This document shows, in pieces, positions 1-6,802 of a stretch of DNA of 18,225 nt (the first letter of the stretch is position 1; every line of letters starts with the position of its first letter). The stretch is from Streptomyces bicolor (GTDB lineage Bacteria > Actinomycetota > Actinomycetes > Streptomycetales > Streptomycetaceae): assembly GCF_000719285.1 (NCBI RefSeq), contig NZ_JOFS01000066.1:1-18225 (forward strand), given 5' to 3'. The translations under genes were made by a program, and so were the position numbers. The notes below the pieces were generated by a model. The model saw only the letters and a program-made list of their open reading frames with translations. It searched no databases and was not told where the DNA came from.

Positions 1-1400
1 ACCCCGACACCCCCCGCGACCTCGTCGGCATCGGCATCGGCCCCTTCAACCTCTCCCTCGCCGCCCTCGCCCACCCCCTCGCCGAACTCGACGCCGTCTT
101 CTACGAGCAACGCACCGCCTTCTCCTGGCACCCCGGCCTGCTCATCGACGGCGCGCGCATCCAGGTCCCCTTCCTCGCCGACCTGGTCACGCTCGCCGAC
201 CCCGCCAGCCCCTGGTCCTTCCTCAACTACCTCAAAACCCGCGACCGGCTGTTCCCCTTCTACTTCGCCGAGCGCTTCCACATCCAGCGCGCCGAATACG
301 ACGCCTACTGCCGCTGGGTCTGCGAGAACCTCCCCGGACTGCACTTCGGCCACCAGGTCGACGCCGTCCGCTTCAACGCCGAACGCGACGTCTTCGAGGT
401 CGACTTCACCCAACTCGACCCGGACGGGGACGCCGAAGCGCTCGGCCGTACCCACACCCGCAACATCGTCCTCGGCGTCGGCACCGAGCCCTACGTCCCC
501 GACCCGCTCAGGCCCCTCGTCGAGGCACCCACCGTCCCCGTCATCCACGCCGCCGACTACCTCGACCACCGCGACAGACTCCTCGCCGCCGAGCACATCA
601 CCGTCATCGGCTCCGGACAGTCCGGCGCCGAGGTCTTCCTGGACCTCCTCCGCCGCCGCCCCACCGGACGCGAAGGGCTCCACTGGCTCGGCCGCACAGG
701 GGCCTTCGCACCCATGGAGTACTCCAAGCTCGGCCTGGAGCACTTCACCCCCGACTACACCCGCTACTTCCACGCCCTCGACGAACCCGTCCGCGACAAG
801 CTCCTCGCCTCCCAGTGGCAACTCCACAAGGGCATCGACGCCGACACCCTCGCCGCGATCCACGACGAGCTCTACCGCCGCACCCTGCACGGCGGCTGGC
901 CCGAGGTCGTCCTCACCCCCGGCGTCCGCGTCCGCACCGGCGGCCGTATCGCCACCACCAAGGTCGAACTCCACCTGGAACACGTCCACCAGAACACCCG
1001 CTCACGCCTGACCACCGACGCCGTCGTCCTGGCCACCGGCTACCGCGAACGCTCCCTCGACTGCATCCTCGCCGGCCTCGACCCCTACCTGCGCCGCGAC
1101 AGCCAGGAACGCCCCCGCATCGACGACCAGAACCGCCTGGTCATGGACCCCACCGTCACCGGCTCCGGCTGCAACATCTACGTCCAGAACGCCGAACGCC
1201 ACACCCACGGCATCGGCACCCCCGACCTCGGCCTCGCGGCCTGGCGCAGCGCCGGCATCCTCAACTCCCTCACCGGCAAGGAGCCCTACCCCCTCCCCAC
1301 CCGCACCGCCTTCACCACCTTCGGCCTGCAACAGCAAGAGCCCCAGATCCCGCGAGCGCGTCAGCCGAAGGCACTGACACCACTCATGGACGGGATCTGA
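1..1400 (+). CDS. Lysine/diamine N-hydroxylase (DesB-like), 5' end cut by window edge
   Basis: FAD- and NADPH-dependent flavin monooxygenase of the SidA/IucD/PvdA family. It hydroxylates the terminal amine of lysine, cadaverine or ornithine, the first step toward hydroxamate siderophores. The reading frame is open from base 3 and 465 residues are visible, so only the first few residues are missing. The sequence shows the FAD dinucleotide-binding motif GIGIGPFNLSLA at the very start and the active-site stretch IQVPFLADLVTLADP. A second nucleotide-binding motif, VIGSGQSGAEVF, lies near base 605, and the family ATGY motif (VVLATGYRERS) near 1021-1053. As I recall the sequence, it most resembles Streptomyces DesB, whose substrate is cadaverine; the substrate here is inferred. 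Downstream lies a convergent phosphoesterase rather than an acyltransferase (desC) or NIS synthetase (desD). This copy is therefore either the last gene of its operon or a stand-alone paralogue; the upstream partner is outside the window. Confidence 0.9.
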   Translation, partial: PDTPRDLVGIGIGPFNLSLAALAHPLAELDAVFYEQRTAFSWHPGLLIDGARIQVPFLADLVTLADPASPWSFLNYLKTRDRLFPFYFAERFHIQRAEYDAYCRWVCENLPGLHFGHQVDAVRFNAERDVFEVDFTQLDPDGDAEALGRTHTRNIVLGVGTEPYVPDPLRPLVEAPTVPVIHAADYLDHRDRLLAAEHITVIGSGQSGAEVFLDLLRRRPTGREGLHWLGRTGAFAPMEYSKLGLEHFTPDYTRYFHALDEPVRDKLLASQWQLHKGIDADTLAAIHDELYRRTLHGGWPEVVLTPGVRVRTGGRIATTKVELHLEHVHQNTRSRLTTDAVVLATGYRERSLDCILAGLDPYLRRDSQERPRIDDQNRLVMDPTVTGSGCNIYVQNAERHTHGIGTPDLGLAAWRSAGILNSLTGKEPYPLPTRTAFTTFGLQQQEPQIPRARQPKALTPLMDGI

Positions 1401-1434
1401 GGCCCCTCACCCCTTGCAAGACAGCCACGGCGTC

Positions 1435-3240
1435 CTAGAACACCGGCGTGCCGTTCCGCGTGAGCTTCCAGTCCACCGACGCGAACTCCTTCGGGTCCAG
1501 CACACCCTTAGCGGTCACCCACTCCGCGATCCGGGTCCGGATCTCCGTCGACTCCGACCACAACTCCTGAGCCGACGCCACATGCGGGAACGCCCCGCCA
1601 CCATTGGCCCGGTAGTTGTTCACCGCGAACACGAACTTCTGAGCGTCGTCCAGCGCGGCACCGTTGTAGGACAGGTTCCGGATCCGCGAACCCGCCGCCT
1701 GGGCGATGTCGATCTCGTACGACAGCCCCGACACGTAGTCGTAGTTGTAGTCCGGGCGGTTGTTCGCGTTCGTCAGCTTCTCCACGTCGACAGCCGCGTC
1801 GGCGGCCGTCTGCACGAAGTACTCCGCCGAATACTCCAGGTACGCCTTGATCTGCGCGCCCGTCATCAGCTTCGCGACCAGCGTGTTGTCGTACACGTAC
1901 AGGCTCGACAGATCCCGGATCGTCACATCGCCGGCCGGGATCTCCGACGTACGGGAGAACGGCGACGCCTGCGAGATCACGGGCAGCGAGGCGTACTCCG
2001 TGCCCGCCAGCGCCGCCCTCACCACGTCCTCCTGGACCTTGGTGATCAGGTCGATGATCGGGGCGTCCTTGTAGCGGGCCTCGACCGTCGTCAGCTTCTC
2101 GGTCGCCGTTCCGACGACCTGGTTGACGTACTCCACGACGACGTCGTGGTCGTCCTTCAGCAGCTTGGTGATCTTCGGGTCGTCGGCGACCGTCTTCGAG
2201 TCCCGCACCGTCGCCTTCACCGACTCGACCGTCCAGCGGCCCTTCTCGAAGACCAACTCGAAGTCGAACAGCGTCAGCCGCTGGGCATAGCAAAGCGGCT
2301 CCGACAGCACGACCGTTTTGCCCGTCTTCTCGTTCGTGACCAGCAGCTCCGCGATCTCCGTGTGCGCGTGCCCGACCAGGATCGCGTCGATCCCCGGCAC
2401 CTGCTGCGCCACCAGCGCGGAGGAGTTCTCGATGTACGGCAGCTGGTCACCGTACGAGGAGGTCCCCGACGAACCGGAGTGCGCCGAGACGACCACCACA
2501 TCCGCGCCCATCGACCGCAGCTTCGGCACCCACTTCGCGGCCTGCTCCTCCAGACCCGGGAACACCATCCTGCCCTCGACGTACGCCTTGTCCCAGATCG
2601 CGATACCCGGGTTGGTCAGACCGAGGACCGCGACCTTCACCGGCGGGGCACCCGGCACGCGGAACTTCTTGATGAAGTACGGAGGGAACGCCGGCTTGAG
2701 GGTCTTCGCGTCCAGCGCGTTCGCACCGAGCAGCGGGAAGTCGCACTGGTCCTCGAACTTCCGCAGCGTCTCGATGCCGTAGTTGAACTCGTGGTTGCCC
2801 AGCGCCACCGCGTCATAGCCGATGGCGTTCATCGCCGCGGCCATCGGGTGGACCGGACCCCCCTCCGCGGTGATCGGGTCAACCTTCGCGTAGTAGTACG
2901 TCAGCGGCGTGCCCTGAATCGTGTCGCCCGCGTCGATCAGCAGCGTGTTGCAGCGGCCCTTCTCCGCACGGACCTGGCTCACCAGCGTCGAGACCCGCGC
3001 CAGACCCTTCGCGTTGCCCTTGGCATCCGCGTACTCCGCGTCCTTGAAGTAGTCCCAGTTGAAGATGTTGCCGTGCAGGTCGGTGGTGCCCATCACCGTC
3101 AGCGAGTAGCGCTTGGCGGGCTTCTTCGCCGCCGCGGCCTCGGCAGCCTGCGCCGCCGGAGCCGCCGCCGCACCGGCGATCGCCACCCCCGCTCCGGTCA
3201 CGGCGGACTTCTTCAGGAACTTCCGGCGGTCCAACGGCAT
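1435..3240 (-). CDS. Tat-exported 2',3'-cyclic-nucleotide phosphodiesterase / 5'(3')-nucleotidase
   Basis: Secreted metallophosphoesterase of 601 residues that releases phosphate from extracellular nucleotides. The open frame extends upstream to 3417, but the ATG at 3240 is chosen because AGGAG lies 8 bases before it and it begins a clear Tat signal (RRKFLKK at residues 5-11, then an Ala-rich hydrophobic stretch, probable cleavage near AQA at 30-33). The two-metal catalytic motifs are all present: D54-x-H56 (TTDLHGN), D106 (IDAGDTIQG), GNHE at 148-151, H254 (VSAHSG) and GHAH at 290-293. The C-terminal half is a 5'-nucleotidase substrate domain with NYRANGGG near the end. The DLHGN...WDYF pattern and the length favour the CpdB/YfkN branch over plain UshA; exact substrate preference is inferred. 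It converges on the hydroxylase with only 34 bases between stops and is divergent from the SIMPL gene. Confidence 0.92.
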   Translation of the reverse strand: MPLDRRKFLKKSAVTGAGVAIAGAAAAPAAQAAEAAAAKKPAKRYSLTVMGTTDLHGNIFNWDYFKDAEYADAKGNAKGLARVSTLVSQVRAEKGRCNTLLIDAGDTIQGTPLTYYYAKVDPITAEGGPVHPMAAAMNAIGYDAVALGNHEFNYGIETLRKFEDQCDFPLLGANALDAKTLKPAFPPYFIKKFRVPGAPPVKVAVLGLTNPGIAIWDKAYVEGRMVFPGLEEQAAKWVPKLRSMGADVVVVSAHSGSSGTSSYGDQLPYIENSSALVAQQVPGIDAILVGHAHTEIAELLVTNEKTGKTVVLSEPLCYAQRLTLFDFELVFEKGRWTVESVKATVRDSKTVADDPKITKLLKDDHDVVVEYVNQVVGTATEKLTTVEARYKDAPIIDLITKVQEDVVRAALAGTEYASLPVISQASPFSRTSEIPAGDVTIRDLSSLYVYDNTLVAKLMTGAQIKAYLEYSAEYFVQTAADAAVDVEKLTNANNRPDYNYDYVSGLSYEIDIAQAAGSRIRNLSYNGAALDDAQKFVFAVNNYRANGGGAFPHVASAQELWSESTEIRTRIAEWVTAKGVLDPKEFASVDWKLTRNGTPVF

Positions 3241-3389
3241 GAGTGCTTCTCCTGGGGGAATGGTCAACAACGCGCGTAGATTCTGACCTGGGCATGGCGA
3301 GAAGCAACAGACCCCGCAGGTTTCGATCTGATGACCGAAGCCGTGAACTCCCGGTCCCCAACCAGTCAATGAGTGACAGAGTGGGACGT

Positions 3390-4109
3390 ATGACCAGCCC
3401 AGCGCCCGACGACCCACAGCCCGCCGTCCCCTACGGCACCCCCGACGCCCCCCGCATCGCCGTCCGCGGCGAGGCCCGCCTCGAGGTCGACCCGGAAATC
3501 GCCCGCATCGGCGTCACCGTCGCCTCCCGCGGCAAAGACCGCCGTGCCGCCCTCGACGACCTCACCCGCCGCAACACCACCGTCCTCGACCTCATCAAAA
3601 CCTACGGCGACGCCGTCGAGCGACTCGAAACCGGCGCCTTCTCCATCAGCCCCGAACTCAAGGACAAAGGCCGAGGCGAACGCGTCCACGCCTACCACGG
3701 CCGCGTCCACATCACCGCCGTACTCACCGACTTCACCGCCCTCGGCGAACTCACCACCCGCCTCGCCGACCTGGACCTCACCCGCGTCGACGGCCCCTGG
3801 TGGGCCCTGCGCCCCGACTCACCCGCCCACCGCGAGGCGAGGCAACAAGCAGTACGGGAAGCCGTACAGCGCGCGCGGGAGTACGCCGAAGCGCTCGGAA
3901 GCACCCTGGCCGCGCTGGTGGAACTCGCCGACATCGGCGCGGAGAACACCCCCGCCTATCCACAGGCCCCCGGCAGCCGAATGCGCTCCATGGCCTACGG
4001 CGCCGCCGCGGAGGAATCCGCAGCCGCCCCCCTCGATCTCGAACCCGAACGCCAACACGTCTACGCCCAAGTGAACGCCCGATTCACCATGACGCCACCC
4101 CGGCTGTGA
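3390..4109 (+). CDS. Cytoplasmic SIMPL-domain (DUF541) protein
   Basis: Protein of 239 residues dominated by one SIMPL (DUF541) domain from about residue 20 to the end. It opens with APRIAVRGEARLEVDPEIA, the usual start of the domain, and ends in the typical final beta strand (HVYAQVNARFTM). There is no signal peptide or membrane segment, unlike many proteobacterial members, so it should stay in the cytoplasm. The molecular function of the family is not established; animal SIMPL is a signalling adaptor and bacterial BP26 forms ring-shaped oligomers. The ATG at 3390 is preferred because homology begins just after it and GTGGGA precedes it closely. An in-frame ATG at 3369 and a GTG at 3381 are alternatives, and the open frame runs back to 3243 inside the divergent promoter region. 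A GC-rich hairpin follows the stop. Confidence 0.8.
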   Translation: MTSPAPDDPQPAVPYGTPDAPRIAVRGEARLEVDPEIARIGVTVASRGKDRRAALDDLTRRNTTVLDLIKTYGDAVERLETGAFSISPELKDKGRGERVHAYHGRVHITAVLTDFTALGELTTRLADLDLTRVDGPWWALRPDSPAHREARQQAVREAVQRAREYAEALGSTLAALVELADIGAENTPAYPQAPGSRMRSMAYGAAAEESAAAPLDLEPERQHVYAQVNARFTMTPPRL

Positions 4110-4126
4110 ATATCCCGGTTCACCCT

Positions 4127-4163
4127 GACGGGGTGTTTCGAACGCTCATCGGAGCACCCCGTC
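4127..4163 (+). terminator. Hairpin after the SIMPL gene
   Basis: Arms GACGGGGTG (4127-4135) and CACCCCGTC (4155-4163) pair perfectly over 9 bp around a 19-base loop that can form a further small CGA/TCG stem. It starts 18 bases after the SIMPL stop. There is no U tract, as is usual for many Streptomyces terminators. It probably isolates the SIMPL gene from pyk. Confidence 0.6.
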
Positions 4164-4249
4164 GCACAATTCAACACTTGTCAACCGCCCTTCACGCAAC
4201 GGTTGTTGAGTAGTCACGCTGGACGAATTCTCTACCCGCCGGTAAGTCA

Positions 4250-4255
4250 TAGAGT
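4250..4255 (+). promoter_or_regulatory. Candidate -10 box of a leaderless pyk promoter
   Basis: The hexamer TAGAGT fits the actinobacterial TANNNT -10 consensus. Its last base is 7 bases before the A of the pyk ATG, so the predicted transcription start is the start codon itself. No Shine-Dalgarno lies in the normal window; the nearest purine run, GGTAAG at 4241-4246, is 15 bases away. No good -35 is visible (TTCTCT at 4228-4233 is weak), which is common for such promoters. Confidence 0.5.
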
Positions 4256-4261
4256 CGAAAC

Positions 4262-5698
4262 ATGCGCCGAGCGAAAATCGTCTGCACCCTGGGCCCCGCC
4301 ACCGACTCCTACGACCAGATAAAGGCACTGGTCGACGCCGGAATGGACGTCGCCCGATTCAACCTCAGCCACGGCAGCTACGCCGACCACGAGGAGCGCT
4401 ACCAGCACGTACGCAAGGCCTCCGACGAGACCGGCCGCAGCGTCGGCATCCTCGCCGACCTTCAAGGCCCGAAGATCCGCCTCGGCCGCTTCACCGAAGG
4501 ACCCGTACTCCTTGAACGCGGAGACACCTTCACCATCACCGTCGAAGAGGGCGCAGAGGGCAACCGCGAGCAGTGCGGAACGACGTACGGCGGCCTCGCC
4601 GGCGACGTCACCCCCGGCGAACGCATCCTCGTCGACGACGGCAAAGTCTGCCTGGAGGTCACCTCGGTCGACGGACCGCGCGTCCACACGACGGTTGTCG
4701 AAGGAGGCATGGTCTCCGACAACAAGGGCCTGAACCTGCCGGGTGTAGCGGTGTCCGTCCCCGCCCTCTCCGAAAAGGACGAGGCAGACCTCCGCTGGGC
4801 GCTGCGCACGGGCTTCGACGTCATCGCACTGTCGTTCGTCCGGAGTGGGCGCGACATCGAGGACGTGCACAGGATCATGGACGAGGAAGGCCGCCGCCTC
4901 CCGGTGATCGCCAAGGTCGAGAAGCCGCAGGCGGTGGAGGCCATCGACGACATCGTGGCCGCCTTCGACGGCATCATGGTCGCGCGCGGCGACCTCGGCG
5001 TGGAGATGCCGCTGGAGCAGGTCCCGATCGTCCAGAAGCGCGCGATCAAGCTGGCGAAGCGCAACGCCAAGCCGGTGATCGTCGCGACGCAGATGCTCGA
5101 CTCGATGATCGACAACTCCCGCCCGACGCGTGCGGAGGCCAGCGATGTCGCCAACGCGGTCATCGACGGCACGGACGCGGTGATGCTGTCCGGCGAGACG
5201 AGCGTCGGCAAGTACCCCATCGAAACGGTCCGCACGATGGCGAAGATCGTCGAGGCGGCCGAGGAGGACATCCTGGCGAAGGGCCTCCCACCGCTGACCG
5301 AGCGGAACAAGCCGAGGACGCAGGGCGGCGCGGTGGCCCGCGCGGCGGCCGAGATCGGCGACTTCCTGGGCGCCAGGTTCCTGGTCGCCTTCACCCAGTC
5401 GGGCGACACGGCCCGCCGCCTGTCCCGGTATCGGTCGCCGATCCCGCTGCTTGCGTTCACGCCGGAGCCGGCCACGCGGTCGCAGTTGAATCTGACGTGG
5501 GGGGTGGAGACGTTCCTGGGGCCGCATGTGGACTCGACGGACGCGATGGTCGACCAGGTGGATGAGCTGTTGCTGAAGTACGGCCGCTGCAAGAAGGGCG
5601 ACACGGTCGTCATCACGGCGGGGTCGCCTCCGGGGGTGTCGGGGTCGACGAACATGGTGCGGGTGCATCACATCGGGGAGGACGACAGTCCCAAGTAG
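4262..5698 (+). CDS. pyk: Pyruvate kinase, Lys-type (predicted K+-independent)
   Basis: Glycolytic enzyme converting phosphoenolpyruvate and ADP to pyruvate and ATP in the cytoplasm; 478 residues, normal for bacterial PK. The A domain begins at once (MRRAKIVCTLGPA), with the phosphate-binding NLSHGSYADHEE at 34-45. The B domain follows at about 75-160. The catalytic core has KVEKPQA (Lys218, Glu220), MVARGDLGVE (Asp244) and VATQMLDSM (Thr276). The end is the C regulatory domain with HTGD-like TQSGDTARRLSRYR. In DLQGPKIRLG, Lys71 occupies the place of rabbit PK Glu117. With the neighbouring Leu and Gln this is the signature of the K+-independent subgroup, as in E. coli PykA. Other Streptomyces have two pyruvate kinases; which one this represents cannot be told from the window alone, though I recall pyk1 beside pdtaR. 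It is monocistronic, with hairpins on both sides. Confidence 0.97.
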   Translation: MRRAKIVCTLGPATDSYDQIKALVDAGMDVARFNLSHGSYADHEERYQHVRKASDETGRSVGILADLQGPKIRLGRFTEGPVLLERGDTFTITVEEGAEGNREQCGTTYGGLAGDVTPGERILVDDGKVCLEVTSVDGPRVHTTVVEGGMVSDNKGLNLPGVAVSVPALSEKDEADLRWALRTGFDVIALSFVRSGRDIEDVHRIMDEEGRRLPVIAKVEKPQAVEAIDDIVAAFDGIMVARGDLGVEMPLEQVPIVQKRAIKLAKRNAKPVIVATQMLDSMIDNSRPTRAEASDVANAVIDGTDAVMLSGETSVGKYPIETVRTMAKIVEAAEEDILAKGLPPLTERNKPRTQGGAVARAAAEIGDFLGARFLVAFTQSGDTARRLSRYRSPIPLLAFTPEPATRSQLNLTWGVETFLGPHVDSTDAMVDQVDELLLKYGRCKKGDTVVITAGSPPGVSGSTNMVRVHHIGEDDSPK

Positions 5699-5706
5699 CA
5701 GGCGGT

Positions 5707-5740
5707 GGGCCCCTCTTCGGCTTTGAGGAGGGGCCCTTTG
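5707..5740 (+). terminator. Terminator of pyk
   Basis: Arms GGGCCCCTC (5707-5715) and GAGGGGCCC (5728-5736) form a perfect 9-bp stem with a 12-base loop, followed by TTTGGTGT. It begins 8 bases after the pyk stop. The gene on the other strand ends at 5751, so the hairpin may serve both convergent genes. Confidence 0.85.
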
Positions 5741-5750
5741 GTGTGTGGGG

Positions 5751-6536
5751 TCAGTGCTTGGGGCCTACGTGGGCGTCCATGAGGGCTACGTAGGCTTTGC
5801 GGGCAACGGAGATGTTGTACGGGTTGCCGTTTCGGGTGCAGTGCGTCCACTCGATGCCGAGCTTGTCGAGAGTGTCCGTGTAGAGCTGACGGATGTCGTC
5901 GGACACGTTGGTGAAGAAGTACCGCGGGTACTCGTAGCGCTTGCGCTCACCGCCGACCATGCGGGTCGTCCAGTTGGTGATGCGGCAGCCGTCGGAGTGG
6001 ACGAGGCCGCGGATGAACTCCCAGGGGTGGGCGTCGACGATTTCCTGTTGCCAGGGTTCGAGGGCGATCGTGCGCTCGTGCTTCTTGCCGGGGCCGTGCT
6101 GGGGGAAGAGGCACCACAAGTGCATGGAGTGCAGCTTCAGGTCCCGGCAGCCTTTGCGGCGAACTCGGCAGACGGCGTTGTGGGGGAACACCGAGCGCAT
6201 GGCGTTCTCGCACTCGTCCATAAGTCCTGGACGCGACTCGTCACAGGTGATGGACAAGCTGGGCGATCGCATGGCGCGGTTCTGGATGATGTGGCCGTCA
6301 CCCAGGTAGAGGCCGAGGAGGTAGGCATAGGCCGGACGGTCGAGATTGCCGTCGCATCGTGGGCACGGTGGGGGCGTGCGTCCTGGACACTCTCCGCGTT
6401 TCGCCCGGTCTGCGTGTTTCCAATAGCCGATTGTGCCGAGCGGGATGTTGAACTGGCGGGCCACGTCGGCATTCCTGGCGCCGTCGCGCAGCAGCGTCAG
6501 GACCCTCTGTCGAACCTCAGTACCGTGAAAGTTCAT
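5751..6536 (-). CDS. HTH + LAGLIDADG homing-endonuclease-like protein
   Basis: Protein of 261 residues, often annotated simply as a transcriptional regulator. Residues about 7-41 form a homeodomain-like helix-turn-helix (ARNADVARQFNIPLGTIGYW). A short Cys group follows (C50, C58, C61; CPRC), possibly a zinc knuckle. Residues about 69-255 look like a compact LAGLIDADG endonuclease. The first motif is AYLLGLYLGDG (71-81, acidic D80) and the second is FIRGLVHSDG (174-183, acidic D182). The C-terminal signature FFTNVSDDIRQLYTDTLDKLGI is typical of the family's second half. Both acidic residues expected to bind catalytic metal are kept, so it may be active. No intein or intron surrounds it; it is free-standing. 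It lies just beyond the terminator of tRNA-Leu. No strong Shine-Dalgarno precedes the ATG; the 8-base palindrome GAGTACTC sits at 6539-6546. Function (homing, regulation or domesticated role) is unknown. Confidence 0.78.
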   Translation of the reverse strand: MNFHGTEVRQRVLTLLRDGARNADVARQFNIPLGTIGYWKHADRAKRGECPGRTPPPCPRCDGNLDRPAYAYLLGLYLGDGHIIQNRAMRSPSLSITCDESRPGLMDECENAMRSVFPHNAVCRVRRKGCRDLKLHSMHLWCLFPQHGPGKKHERTIALEPWQQEIVDAHPWEFIRGLVHSDGCRITNWTTRMVGGERKRYEYPRYFFTNVSDDIRQLYTDTLDKLGIEWTHCTRNGNPYNISVARKAYVALMDAHVGPKH

Positions 6537-6574
6537 GCGAGTACTCTGAGTGAGTGATCGCGACGCTGCGCAGC

Positions 6575-6612
6575 AAAAAGCGGATGTTCACGAGAACGTG
6601 GACATCCGCTTC
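6575..6612 (-). terminator. Rho-independent terminator of tRNA-Leu
   Basis: Read on the minus strand, AAGCGGATGT (6611-6602) pairs with ACATCCGCTT (6587-6578). One C/A mismatch follows, then an inner CACG/CGTG stem and a four-base TTCT loop. A run of five T (6579-6575) follows the stem. It starts 13 bases after the tRNA 3' end and is the only classic U-tract terminator in the window. Confidence 0.88.
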
Positions 6613-6624
6613 CTGGTCAAGCAG

Positions 6625-6707
6625 TGCCGGGTGCGGGATTCGAACCCGCAAGCCCTCACAGGCAGAGGTGTTTGAGACCTCCGTGTATACCGTTCCACCA
6701 ACCCGGC
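6625..6707 (-). tRNA. tRNA-Leu (anticodon CAA)
   Basis: On the minus strand the acceptor arms GCCGGGT (6707-6701) and ACCCGGC (6632-6626) pair over 7 bp, with discriminator A at 6625. The anticodon stem GAGGT/ACCTC encloses the loop CTCAAAC, giving anticodon CAA, which reads UUG. The long variable arm (GCC...GGC) marks a class II tRNA, and the T arm is GCGGG-TTCGAAT-CCCGC. CCA is not encoded. This is distinct from the developmental tRNA-Leu bldA, whose anticodon is UAA. Confidence 0.96.
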
Positions 6708-6722
6708 TCGGCACTTCCGAGG

Positions 6723-6728
6723 AGTGTA
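6723..6728 (-). promoter_or_regulatory. Candidate -10 box for tRNA-Leu
   Basis: On the minus strand TACACT lies 15 bases before the tRNA 5' end. It would start transcription near 6716 with a leader of roughly 9 bases, normal for a tRNA gene. The -35 region (around GCGACT) is weak, so the call rests on position and the TANNNT match only. Confidence 0.4.
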
Positions 6729-6802
6729 CCGGGTCATCATCGTTAGTCGCAGCTAGGTAGGCTCTTGGGAGCAGCACCCCTGCCCCTGAACGAGGAGCCC
6801 CC

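Noticed and set aside
1414..3279. 621-residue open frame on the plus strand opposite the phosphoesterase gene
   Set aside because: Arg/Val/Leu-rich shadow frame with no domain; the minus-strand frame has complete catalytic motifs and a Tat signal.
3262..3288. GGTCA...TGACC inverted repeat in the divergent promoter region
   Set aside because: Only 5-base arms with a 17-base spacer; too likely by chance in this composition.
4083..4130. TTCACCATGACG / TTCACCCTGACG repeat as a PhoP (PHO box) site
   Set aside because: Copies are 36 bases apart, one lies inside the SIMPL coding end, and PHO boxes need adjacent 11-base units.
4247..5671. 474-residue open frame opposite pyk
   Set aside because: Shadow of a fully conserved pyruvate kinase; no recognisable features of its own.
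6625..6650. tRNA 3' end as an integration (att) site
   Set aside because: No second copy of the tRNA 3' sequence and no integrase gene were seen in the window.
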